A stretch of DNA of 64,000 nt from Salvia splendens (lineage: Eukaryota > Streptophyta > Magnoliopsida > Lamiales > Lamiaceae), in the NCBI RefSeq assembly GCF_004379255.2, contig NC_056047.1, positions 26,426,293-26,490,292 on the forward strand, written 5' to 3'. The position numbers and the translations under genes were made by a program. Position 1 is the first letter of the stretch; each line of letters opens with the position of its first letter. Below, piece by piece: positions 32,880 to 42,980 of this stretch. The notes under the pieces are model-generated. The model was not told the DNA's origin. It ran no database searches and saw nothing but the letters and a program-made list of their open reading frames with translations.

Positions 32880-34347
32880 TGTTGGGGTTTGGTGCCCCTT
32901 GCACAGCGGAAGTCATGCATTCACAAATAAATCATACATGTGGATCTATTTGACCGATTATGGGATTAATTGATTCATATGTTAAACATTGAATTGCACA
33001 CAAGAACGCACAAAAATCATGCTTAAGGAATTAAAATCCTAATTCATGATATTCTACGGTTTAGGACTACCGATCTGATTCTCCAAAGAATCGACGATTG
33101 CTTGCGTCTTCTCCACGTGATGATCTTTGTACTCAACCACGAATCTTCTAATCTGTATCCCGAACTCAGATAATGACCTTTGGTTGGGCAAAGCTTGTCA
33201 GAATCGAAAAGGACTTGATTAGAAAGGAGACAGAATATCAGTTTTGTCAAAAACCGATTTTTTCGTCCACTCCCAGAGGGGAGCACGAAAATTAACTCTT
33301 AAATTGTCAATAATCTCCTTTCTAATCTCCTTTTATATAGAGTTATGATGGGCCAGATTAGGGATCCATGGAGGTTGGACTTGGGCCAAACCTGTTGGAC
33401 TTTTACTAATTAAATTGAGCCCCAATTTAATACAAGTCCAATAGAATATTATTATCATCCACTATAGTATAATAATATTGACTGCCAGCCCAATCCCAAA
33501 TTACGAGTAATCCGGGCTTTACCTCTTTAACTTATTATTTCCCGTGTTTAAGATATAAATATCCATTAATTAATTTAAGTCTGCTATTTGACTTTAATTA
33601 ATTAATATCTTTTTCCAAGAGTTGTCAAGTTCAAAATCTTTATCTGTTATTCTGGAATAAATTCCAACCGGCCGGGTTTCTGAATAATAAAACCTTTTTC
33701 GATCACCTCTTGAGGATATTATCAAACTGGACTCACCCAGCACACGATTCATTGCAATAACAATACTAGCACCTCTAGACATTTATCACCACTACCCAAG
33801 ATACCAGGATTCTTGGATTGCGAAAAATCCGCACCATTTGATAAATCAAAGTAGTGCATAATCAATATCGTATGCTCAATGTTATGTCAACAATGATTAA
33901 GAAATAACAATCACCGAGACCTCGTCTTTCAGTAAATAGCAAGAAAGACTTATCTCAACTGTTAGATCCTTCAGTGCTATACCACACCAGTGTCATTTAT
34001 TTCCGAAGGTAAGGAAACATGCGGACTGACACTGCAACCTTTCACGATAGGTAGCCAAAGCCTATCTGGGTTGTGAAATTCTATTTCTCTTCTACAAAGG
34101 ACCGACTGCATCACCTTCTGTGAACGTCGTTCACGACCAGTCTACTATGCAGAAGAATTAGACTTATTTGCTTCTTATACATTTAAATGTTTGAGAAACA
34201 TCTTATAAATGCATAAGCAAACACCAATGCGATAAAATTAATTATTCTCGCCTTGGGTTAAAAGTGGATTGTAGAGTTTATTGTATACAAGAAATTCTAT
34301 CCGTGCAACATGCTCGAAATATGCTTTTCAGTATACCAATCCTAACA
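32880..34347 (-). mobile_element. Copia-type solo LTR (family X) inserted in LTR B
   Basis: On the minus strand it reads TGTTAGGATTGG...AAACCCCAACA, so it has TG...CA ends, 1468 bp. GGATT flanks it (32875-32879 and 34348-34352). The empty site is visible at about 23305 in the left LTR of B (GGTTGGTTTGTCG), proving a clean insertion. A minus-strand TATA-like sequence is at 33331-33339. It has no internal domain or PBS, so it is a solo LTR or a very small non-autonomous element. A second copy is at 54445-55913. Confidence 0.8.
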
Positions 34348-34352
34348 GGATT

Positions 34353-34674
34353 GTCGTTGATCGCAGTGGATTTGTTGAATCGGAATTCATGGAGTTGTAT
34401 TTGATCGTAGTTGGGTTCGGATTGCTTGGATCCGGGCTGGATTAAGCATCCAACGTGTGGATCTGAAGCAGAGTTGGTTGATTGTGCATGAATCTGATGG
34501 CTCGTTTCTGTGTTTCTGTTTACTTAGTCTAGTAGATGTAGATCTGTTCGATTTCTGATTAATCGCCAGTTTCCGACTTCCGAATTATGTTGTTCTGTTT
34601 GAATCTGTTGTTACTCTGTTTTCTCCATGTTTGAGTTTGAATCAGATGATAAGATGCAGATCGTTGTTTGTTAA
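34353..34674 (+). repeat. Element B 3' LTR, piece 2
   Basis: Continues the LTR (GTCGTTGATCGCAGTGG...) to GTTAA at 34670-34674, where element C is inserted. Matches 23318-23640 of the left LTR. Confidence 0.85.
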
Positions 34675-36275
34675 TGATAAGGCTAATTTCATGCATCGGT
34701 CTAGGGGTTTTATTTCGTGAAATTACTGGGTCTAACGCATGTTTTAAGCCAGGTGTGTGAAGGTTTTCGCTAGATCCAGGAAAAGAAGAGGACGCTTGCA
34801 TAGTCCTAGGAAACTGGCGAAAGAGCGGACATTATGAAAGAAATTGCTTGACGGAGGAAGCCTCGGAGTTGAAGGGTAGAATAGGGATTTCTACGAAGAC
34901 TCTAGAAGGCTATGTCCGCATCTATAAAAGGAAGAAGCATGCAAGCTGGAGGGACCTTCTCGGTGGAGGCCTCACGAACAACCTGTTGCTCAGTTAACTT
35001 TTCACATACTTGGGTCTAATTCGCGGAGGATATCGGGTTCGCGCTGGGGTTCACATTTAGCTTTCTGATAGTGTTTGTGGGTTGTAACACCGTCCTTCTT
35101 TGGGGCGAAGAAACAATTTATTTCTATTTTTGTTGTTTCTGCTGAATTCGCCGAGCTTCGTTGTTCGAAGCTCGGTCCTCTTTTGTTTCTGGATATTTCT
35201 CTACTTTTATGCAAGTTTCGTTTTCGCTTACGTCGATCGTGATGATTTTTGTCGATTGATTGTGTTTACTTGAATTCTGGACTTGGATTGTTGGAGTTGG
35301 TTGTTTTCGTGGTTATTTTCTGGATTATTGCAGGTTAATGGTGAGATCTGGAAGAATGGAGTTTGTTTGTGGATGAACCGGGTTTTGTTTTGCTGATGTT
35401 GTGGAGTTGTTTGTGATTGTTGGAATTTGGAGTTGATCAGAGCAGATCTGTGAGAATCGGAGTTATGGAGTTGATTTTGTTGGTTGTTGAGTTCGGATGG
35501 CTTGGATCCAGAGTGGATTAAGCGTCTGAAGTGATGCTGAGCAGGAGTGTTTTAATTTTATGCCTAGTTTACGTGTTTTCATTTCATTTCGCCTAGTTTA
35601 TGTAGATCTGATGTATTTCCGATTCATAGCAAGTTTCCGGCGTCCAAATCTTTATATTCTGTTTGAATCTAGGAGTGTGCTCTGTTTTCTTCATCTGCGA
35701 GTTTAGTTTAGTTGCGAAGGTACATGTCGTAGTTAGTTGGAGCATGGGTTGGTTATCTGCAGCTTTTTACCGTACTTGCTATTTCTGGAAATATGGTCCC
35801 CACTGTTATTTGCTTACTGTTTAGCTAGATTAGGTAGTCGTTTGCTTAGTCTAGGGAGTAATTGTGTCTTTCGGTATTGATGTCTGAATCCAGTAAGTTT
35901 TCTGTTTCCTAGGTCTAGCGTTTACATTTCTTGCCTAGATCTAGTGGTAGTTTAAATCTCAACCCCTTTGTGTGGCAGCAGCCGTTTGTTTCCATAGTCT
36001 CTTAGCACTACTTTGCGAATCCATCTCTGTGGGATCGACCCCACTTCCCTATACTAATTCATAGTATTCGGGTTGAGGGATTTATTTTTGAAGGGGAGTC
36101 GAGTGTGTCCAACGACAAAAACACTGTAGTTCTCTAGAGTTCCTGGACCCAGTGATCCAGTGGATTTAAGGAGCGTTGTGTCTGGACCGAGCTTTGCATT
36201 AATTCTCATATGTGCACACTCGCTTACTCCTGAGTCTAGTCATTCTACATTAGAGTCGAGCGAGACCTCACTTCA
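34675..36275 (+). repeat. Element C 5' LTR
   Basis: TGATAAGG...ACTTCA, 1601 bp. TATA box at 34923. The GTGGGATCGACCCC block near the end is shared with elements A and B. Confidence 0.95.
34923..34930 (+). promoter_or_regulatory. TATA box of element C 5' LTR
   Basis: TATAAAAG in CATCTATAAAAGGAAG, identical in the 3' LTR. Confidence 0.65.
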
Positions 36276-36277
36276 AA

Positions 36278-36295
36278 TGGCGCCGTTGCCGGGGA
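36278..36295 (+). promoter_or_regulatory. Primer-binding site, tRNA-Asp type (element C)
   Basis: TGGCGCCGTTGCCGGGGA two bases after the LTR; matches the tRNA-Asp 3' end used by Athila-type elements. Confidence 0.9.
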
Positions 36296-36344
36296 TGGAT
36301 GGCGTGCTTAGTGTTAGTGTTCAGAGTCTGTGGTGTAAATAGTT

Positions 36345-37874
36345 TTGATTTTTTTTCTTTCCCTTTTGTTTGCAGTTTATGAGCAGAGGCTCAAGATCTA
36401 CTACTGGAGCAACTCATCTGGGTGGAAACACGGCCAGTTTGATTGGCGGGTTAAGGATACAGTCTCTACCGTGACCACCAGATCAGGGTTCACCACGGGA
36501 GGTCCGTTTCCGAGTGAATCCACTAGCGACGAATCTTGGACGTCATCAGGACGCGAAGATCCAGAATCACCACCCGAATCAGAAACAGAGTCAGAAACAG
36601 GGGAAGCAGAGGAAGTAGTCATGGCGCAGGTGGTAGACCCGGATCCAGAAATCGGCTCTCTCACTGCCCATTTAGATGGAGAACCAGCTCAAGCTATAGT
36701 GATGAATCCACGCCAGAGGACTATCGAGATCAAGACAAACGTACTCGGCATCTTGCCAACGTTCTCTGGGCGTAGAAATGAGTGTCCGTATGAGTTCTTA
36801 AACGAATTCAGTAAGTTATGTGGTATTCAGAAGAGGCCGAATGATGCAACAGAGGAGGATTATCGCCTACGAGCGATTCCGTTTACCTTGAAGGGGGAAG
36901 CTAATACGTGGCTATTGAGGTTGCCTCCGGATTCTATCCGCACGTGGAGGGACTTCAAGTTAGAATTCTTAGATTATTTCTTCCCATCCAACAAGACGAA
37001 TGCACTTAAGAAAGAAATACTAGAGTGTAAGCAAGATTACGATGAATCGTTGAGTCAGTATTGGTCGAGATTTAAGGGGTTGTTGGATGCATGCCCGAAT
37101 CACCGAATGATAGAGGCAGAGACCTACTCTCTGTTTTACGAAGGAGCCACTCCCGAGTCAAAGGACTTAATGAACTCCTCGAGTGGGGGAAATTTCACAA
37201 GAAAAAGGGGAAGTGAGGCAAGAGAGATCATAGGGAAGTTGATTGACGCTAAGAAGGCATACGATAACCCTAGGAATGCAGTGAGAAGAGGATCGGTGCA
37301 TGCTGTGAGAGAACAAGAAGATGACAAAGTCGAAGCAAGGATGGATAGGCTCGAGAAGGCTCTTTTGAACGCGATTGAAAAGGCGATTCCACTGGCTTCA
37401 CAAGGGAAGGAGAAATCTCCTGGTCCAGGAGATAATCAAATTCAACAATATTACGGGACCCAGGAAGGAGATTATCAGGCCCAGGTTAATGCAATGGGAA
37501 GTTGGAATCCCGATGGGAGCTGGAATCCAGGGAGACAGAGAGATGCACCCTGGAGAAACCATCCAAATTTCAGATGGACTGACAATGAACAGAATCAGCC
37601 GGCACCGCAACAAAGTCACCAGTTTGCACCTCAGCCCGAAAGACAAGGTAATTGGTCAGGAAGGAATCAAGAGGGGCAGGGCAACTGGATTAATCGGAAC
37701 CAAGGAGACCACTCGAGCTGGGGAAACAGGAATCAGAGCAGTCAAGGGAACTCTTATGTACCCCACACCAAAGGAATTTTCAGAACAATTACCATGGCCA
37801 AGGAAATCAATACAATAACTCTTCAGGCGGTCAAGGAAACGCTCGTCAGAATCAAGCAAGTGGACCGACCCTAA
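36345..37874 (+). pseudogene. Element C gag (open, start and end frame-shifted)
   Basis: 509 codons. The capsid core matches Athila-type gag: ECPYEFLNEFSKLCGIQ, DYRLRAIPFTLKGEANTWL, TWRDFKLEFLDYFFPSNKTN, YWSRFKGLLDACPNH and EARE(I)IGKLIDAKKAYDNPRN. The C-terminal third is rich in Trp, Asn, Gln and Gly, with repeated NRNQ words and no CCHC zinc knuckle. The likely original ATG is 36379, aligned with the ATG at 24179 of B; one base has been lost about 30 bases later, so the open frame now begins upstream in the leader. The last 40 residues (after YVPHTKG) are out of frame with the pol frame that continues. A CAG preceded by a long T-rich tract sits four bases before the ATG. Confidence 0.85.
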
Positions 37875-37927
37875 GTATCGGCCCAGGACCCAGTCAGCCA
37901 CCGAAACCACCAAAAAGTATCGATGAT

Positions 37928-40792
37928 ATGGTGCACGACCTCGTCAGTTCTCAGCAACATATGCAAAACAACCTGCAATCGAACAATGACGTAGTGCACA
38001 AGCTTCAAGATGCTCAACAGGAGCAGAAAGCAGCCATGGATATGCTGGCTAAGCAATTGTCCCAGATAGCTACTTCTTTGTGTGATATGAGGGGAAATGA
38101 AGGGAAGATTCCCGCCTCCGTAAGGCCACCGGACAGAGCTAATATAAGTCAGATTACCTTGAGATCCGGGAAGGGATATGATGGGCCAGTGGTAAGAACA
38201 AAGGAGGTGACAGATCCCAAGGAAGACATGGAAGAAGAGGATACAATTCCTAGGCCAAGACACTTGGAGGGAGGAAGTCCCTTGGTCAAGGATGACCTTA
38301 AGACAGGAGATTTAGAGAAACCTTTGCCTAGATCAACTGAACCATTCTTCCACGATCCAGAGCCGGAGTTGGAAGATGAGGCAGTGGGAAAAGAAACTGG
38401 AGAGTTATCAGCTGAAAGTTCTACCGGAGCAGGGAAGCGACTGAAACCCTTTCCGAGTCGGGGGGAAGCCAAGAAACAGAAGGAAGAACCGGTAGACTTC
38501 ATGGACATTTTTGGGAAGTTGGAAATCAATCTGCCATTCTTACAGGCCCTGAAGATGTCAGTCTTTAGCAAGTTCATCAAGGAATTTATAGCTGGGAAGG
38601 CTAGGCCCAGTGGGAAAATTCTGATAGGCGAGAACGTCTCTGCAGTGATTCAGAAGAGGAAGATGCCTTCAAAATGCAATGACCCAGGTATGTTCACCTT
38701 GCCCATCTCTATTGGTGATGTGAGAATCGAGCACGCTATGTGTGATTTGGGTGCGTCGATAAATGTGTTACCACTTTCCATATACAAGAAATTAGTGGGG
38801 GTAGGCATGGTAGACACGAGGGTTGTGATTCAACTGGCGGACAGGTCATGCATCTGTCCTGAAGGGGTGCTTGAGAATGTGATAGTCAAGGTACATGACT
38901 TCTTGTACCCTGCTGATTTCCATGTGATTAAGATGAGTGATAATGAGTCTGCAGAGTCGGGCGGAGTACTTTTAGGGAGACCCTTCCTACGTACCGCTAA
39001 GACTATCACTGATGTTTTTGATGGAACAATTTTCCTTGATTATAATGGGGAGAAATACACATTCAGCATTGATGAGGCAATGAAGAAACCTCTTGACGTT
39101 GAAAATTTGCATGCTATAGATGTTATTAACCCTTTGGTCCAAGAATACCTTGAGACGGAATTAATGCAGGAACAGATTGAGAACTCCGGGATGAGTCAAG
39201 CCATTGACAGAGAAGTGGCCAGTTGGTGTCAAGCAATGAACACAAGCGAGTTATCAGATGAGGAGCTAGCTGAAGCAATTCTAAAATTCTGTGCAAATCC
39301 GGAGCTAGCTAGGTCAAGGAATACACCTTATGTGGCGAGTGTGGAAGGTTCTACTGGGTCGAGGAAGGGAATGACAACGGAAGTAACAGAGAAAAATCCC
39401 TTGCCCCAGGAAAAAGATGTTCCCAAGAAAGAGTTGAAAACACTTCCACCATGCCTAAAGTATGCTTATCTAGAGGAGAACGAAACTTTCCCTGTGATTA
39501 TCAACAACAGCTTGACCGAGGGACAAGAAGAGGGACTGCTGAAGGTAATCCGAAGAAACAAGAAGGCTATTGGGTGGACACTCTCTGACCTGGTAAGAAT
39601 TAGTCCAGATTTGTGCATGCATGACATCCGCTTGGAGGAAGGAGCAAAAGCCTGCAGAGATCCTCAACGCAAATTGAATCCTAACATGAGGGAGGAAGTG
39701 CTGAAAGAAGTATTGAAACTACTCTCCCTAGGAATCATTTATTCCATACCAGACAGTGAATGGGTGAGTCCAGTCCATATGGTACCCAAGAAGTCAGGAA
39801 TACAGGTGGTCAAGAATGACAAGAATGAATTGGTGCCCACCAGACTAGTTACTGGGTGGAGGATGTGTATCGATTATAGGAAGTTAAATAAAGCGACCAA
39901 GAAAGACCATTTCCCTCTACCTTTCATTGACCAGATGCTGGAGAGGCTAGCAGGCAAGCAATACTTCTGTTTCCTAGACGGGTATAGTGGGTATTTTCAA
40001 ATCTATGTGGATCCCGAGGACCAGGAGAAGACAACTTTCACGTTTCCTTTCGGCACGTACGCTTACAGGAGGATGCCGTTTGGCCTGTGCAATGCGCCAG
40101 GCACTTTTCAGCGGTGTATGATGAGTATCTTCTCGGATCTTTTGGAGGACTGCATAGAGATTTTTATGGATGACTTCACTGTGTACGGAAATTCATTTGA
40201 CTCATGTTTGGCTAGTTTGGATATAGTATTGAGAAGGTGCCAGGAAAAACATTTGGTTTTGAACTTCGAGAAATGCCACTTTATGGTCCCTGAGGGAATT
40301 GTCCTAGGGCACGTAGTCTCGGAAAGAGGTATACAGGTAGACCAGGCAAAGATTGAGGTGATCTCAAAACTGCCTTACCCGACGAATCAGAAGGAGGTGA
40401 GAGGATTCCTAGGGCATGCAGGATTCTATAGGAGGTTCATAAAAGATTTTGCAAAAATTGCTCAGCCACTCACCCACTTGTTGCATAACGATGTTGATTT
40501 TGTCTTTGATGAGGAATGCAAAAAGGCTTTTCAGTTGTTAAAAGACAGGCTAGTATCTGCGCCTATTATTAGAGCGCCCGACTGGAATCTACCCTTTGAG
40601 ATTATGTGTGACGCAAGCGATTATGCTGTGGGAGCGGTGCTAGGTCAAAGAGTTGATGGGAAAAGCTATGTGATCTTTTATGCTTCAAAAACGCTGAATC
40701 AAGCTCAGAGAAATTATGACACTACTGAAAAAGAAATGCTGGCGGTAGTATATTTGAGAAATTTCGCCCGTACTTGCTTGGGTCGAGGGTGA
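37928..40792 (+). CDS. Element C protease and reverse transcriptase (954-codon open frame)
   Basis: Open from [15 protein letters not shown]. In order: a coiled segment with [15 protein letters not shown]; protease at residues 255-370, with [12 protein letters not shown] and catalytic Asp 273, and [13 protein letters not shown]; an acidic linker with [13 protein letters not shown]; reverse transcriptase from about residue 600, with [46 protein letters not shown] and the catalytic FMDD at residues 746-749 (40163-40174); then the connection region [21 protein letters not shown] and the RNase H start [15 protein letters not shown]. The frame is shifted after EMLAVVY by a 4-base loss relative to element B, so the last residues are not native. 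The upstream frame is open back to about 37780, so the ATG is not the native start; gag-pol was one polyprotein. RT motifs are all intact. Confidence 0.9.
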   Translation: MVHDLVSSQQHMQNNLQSNNDVVHKLQDAQQEQKAAMDMLAKQLSQIATSLCDMRGNEGKIPASVRPPDRANISQITLRSGKGYDGPVVRTKEVTDPKEDMEEEDTIPRPRHLEGGSPLVKDDLKTGDLEKPLPRSTEPFFHDPEPELEDEAVGKETGELSAESSTGAGKRLKPFPSRGEAKKQKEEPVDFMDIFGKLEINLPFLQALKMSVFSKFIKEFIAGKARPSGKILIGENVSAVIQKRKMPSKCNDPGMFTLPISIGDVRIEHAMCDLGASINVLPLSIYKKLVGVGMVDTRVVIQLADRSCICPEGVLENVIVKVHDFLYPADFHVIKMSDNESAESGGVLLGRPFLRTAKTITDVFDGTIFLDYNGEKYTFSIDEAMKKPLDVENLHAIDVINPLVQEYLETELMQEQIENSGMSQAIDREVASWCQAMNTSELSDEELAEAILKFCANPELARSRNTPYVASVEGSTGSRKGMTTEVTEKNPLPQEKDVPKKELKTLPPCLKYAYLEENETFPVIINNSLTEGQEEGLLKVIRRNKKAIGWTLSDLVRISPDLCMHDIRLEEGAKACRDPQRKLNPNMREEVLKEVLKLLSLGIIYSIPDSEWVSPVHMVPKKSGIQVVKNDKNELVPTRLVTGWRMCIDYRKLNKATKKDHFPLPFIDQMLERLAGKQYFCFLDGYSGYFQIYVDPEDQEKTTFTFPFGTYAYRRMPFGLCNAPGTFQRCMMSIFSDLLEDCIEIFMDDFTVYGNSFDSCLASLDIVLRRCQEKHLVLNFEKCHFMVPEGIVLGHVVSERGIQVDQAKIEVISKLPYPTNQKEVRGFLGHAGFYRRFIKDFAKIAQPLTHLLHNDVDFVFDEECKKAFQLLKDRLVSAPIIRAPDWNLPFEIMCDASDYAVGAVLGQRVDGKSYVIFYASKTLNQAQRNYDTTEKEMLAVVYLRNFARTCLGRG

Positions 40793-41697
40793 TAGTCTTC
40801 ACCGACCACGCAGCTATAAAGTACCTGTTGGCAAAGAAAGAATCCAAGCCGAGATTAATCCGATGGGTGTTGCTTTTGCAGGAATTCGATTGGGAAGTCA
40901 GAGACAAAAAGGGAACAGAAAATAAAGTAGCTGATCATCTGAGCAGGATATTTCAAGGGGAGACCGAGGAAGCAATACCGGATGCATTCCCAGAGGAACA
41001 TTTGTACTACGTAAAAAAAATTCCTCGACCTATCAGCTGGGAAGAGATTATGGTGTTAACAGGTCCAGGGGATGCCGAAAAAGGGAAATGTCATCAAAAC
41101 GCTGAGCCATGGTTCGCAGACCTGGAAAATTACTTAGTCACTGGAGAGGTGCCCAGTTCGCAAGTAATTTCCCGGGCCCAGAAGATGAAATTGAAAAGCG
41201 AGGCCAAGAACTATTTATGGGATGACCCGTATTTGTGGCGAATGGGAGCCGACCAAGTAATCCGGAGGTGTATTCCGGAGTGGGAACAGAGGGATGTGCT
41301 GAATCATTGCCATGCCCTAGCGTGTGGAGGTCACTTTGGACCTAGGAAGACCGCAAGGAAGGTGTTAGATAGTGGTTTTTACTGGCCTACATTGCATAAG
41401 GATGCGTTCGAGTTTTGTCAGAATTGTGAGAGGTGTCAACAGACTGGGGGAATCTCCAGAAGAGATGAAATGCCGCAAGTCCCGGTGATCGTTTGTGAAA
41501 TTTTCGATGTTTGGGGAATGGACTTCATGGGTCCATTTCCATCTTCATACGGGAATACATACATACTAGTGGCAGTGGATTATGTTTCGAAATGGATAGA
41601 AGCCAAGGCGACCACATCTTGCGAAGCTAAGGAGGTATCGAAGTTTCTTAGAGCTAATATCTTACAATGGGACGCATTTCCGCAACCGGACTATTGA
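40774..41697 (+). pseudogene. Element C RNase H C-part and integrase N-part
   Basis: 307 codons. Begins with the RNase H blocks [34 protein letters not shown] and [12 protein letters not shown]. Then comes the integrase HHCC finger ([12 protein letters not shown]...FCQNCERC) and the first catalytic Asp in GMDFMGPF. Near 41663 about 35 bases are missing compared with element B, including AIISDQ with the second catalytic Asp. The frame then runs out in [13 protein letters not shown]. It overlaps the previous frame by 19 bases because of the 4-base loss at about 40752. Integrase from this copy cannot be active. Confidence 0.85.
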
Positions 41698-41701
41698 AGC
41701 T

Positions 41702-42379
41702 TTGATGAGAAAGTATGGCGTCCACCACAAACTGTCTACACCTTATCATCCTCAATCTAACGGCCAGGCGGAAATATCCAACAGAGAGATAAATGCGATA
41801 CTGGAAAAGACGGTTAATTTGTCTAGAAAAGACTGGAGTAAGAGGCTTGGAGACGCACTATGGGCTTACCGGATGGCATACAAGACGCCTATTGGGATGT
41901 CACCATATAGGCTTGTGTTCGGCAAAATGTGTCACTTGCCCGTGGGAGTAGAACACCGAGCATATTGGGCGGTCAAGGAGATAAACATGAGACCCGAATC
42001 TTGCGAGGAAGAGAGGAAATTGTAGCTGCAGGAGTTGGAGGAGCTAAGGCTGGAGTCATATGAATCGGCAATGTGGTACAAAGACAAAACAAGACTTTGC
42101 CATGACAAGAACCTCCGAGTCAAGGAATTGCAAGTTGGGCAGAAAGTTCTCCTATTCCAATCCCGGCTCAAGTTGATGCCTGGTAAGCTGAAGTCCAAAT
42201 GGGTCGGACCATACACTGTTGTGAGTCTTCGTGCAAATGGAGCAGTAGAGATCCAGGGAAGTGCTCCAAACTCTACTCCATTTCTTGTCAATGGCCATAG
42301 GGTGAAGGTATTTAGGGATAATTCGGAGATGTGTGTAGTGGACGAAATGCCACTACGCGCACTCCCTGATATCGCCTAA
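41702..42379 (+). pseudogene. Element C integrase C-part, with nonsense codon
   Basis: Two frames: 41702-42025 has [20 protein letters not shown] with the catalytic Glu, [28 protein letters not shown] and ends EEERKL at a TAG. Element B has a glutamine codon at that place. The reading continues in the same frame (42035-42379) with QVGQKVLLFQSRLKLMPGKLK and KWVGPYTVV, the GPF/Y-like C-terminal domain, and ends at MPLRALPDIA. No chromodomain, as expected for Athila. Confidence 0.85.
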
Positions 42380-42980
42380 TCGGTCTGGGAAGTGAGTGTT
42401 CTTAAAGAATTTCCTAGGTCCAGCATCCAAGAAGTTTTAACATGTCCTGACCTAGGGAATCTTGAGAACACTTGAACATAAAATGTAAATATTTAATCGC
42501 TTTCTTTAGAATCAAGAAAAACCCAAACAAATCAAAAAAAAAATAATCTTCCAAAAATATTTTCGAAATACTAGACTCCTTAAGGAATGTTTTTGATACT
42601 GTCATACCCTAGACCCGTGGAGCCTGGCGTTTCATTTTTTTTTTTAGTTTAATGTTTTTCTCTAAGTGTGATTTTGCAGAAGAAAGTTACTTGGGCAGGG
42701 AATTGAGAAGTAAAATTTTGAAGGGAGTTGGCACCGGCTCGGATTTCAAAAGACACCTTTATGGGAGGCGTACAGTCGCTGGCGTCATGCCTGCAACCCG
42801 CCTGCAAAAGCCGTCCTCGCCCATACTTATCGGATAATAACCGTGTTCTTTTATTTTTACTTACTTACTCTCTCTCTCTCTACATCCCAAATTCTCTCTA
42901 GGTTTTCTTTTCTAACCCTAATCAAAGAAGTTTCCGTCCAAGTCTTTGTCAAAAAAAAAAAAAAATCTGCAGAATTCTCC
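42380..42980. other. Element C spacer and leader of third ORF
   Basis: Non-coding. Near 42869 there is a CT-repeat followed by a TTCTTTTCTAACCC-type leader, and a run of 14-15 A at about 42950-42965. The open frame of the third ORF extends back to 42843 through this low-complexity leader; that would add a hydrophobic, signal-like 45 residues, but it is more likely non-coding. Confidence 0.5.

Noticed and set aside
36278..36295. Possible tRNA gene
   Set aside because: Only the 18-base match to a tRNA-Asp 3' end is present, which is a primer-binding site. No cloverleaf follows. The same holds for the tRNA-Met-type sites.
42843..42980. Hydrophobic, signal-peptide-like N-terminal extension of the third ORF
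   Set aside because: Encoded by a CT repeat and T-rich leader ending in an A run. The ATG at 42981 has better context and the extension is probably untranslated. No other membrane segment supports an envelope protein.
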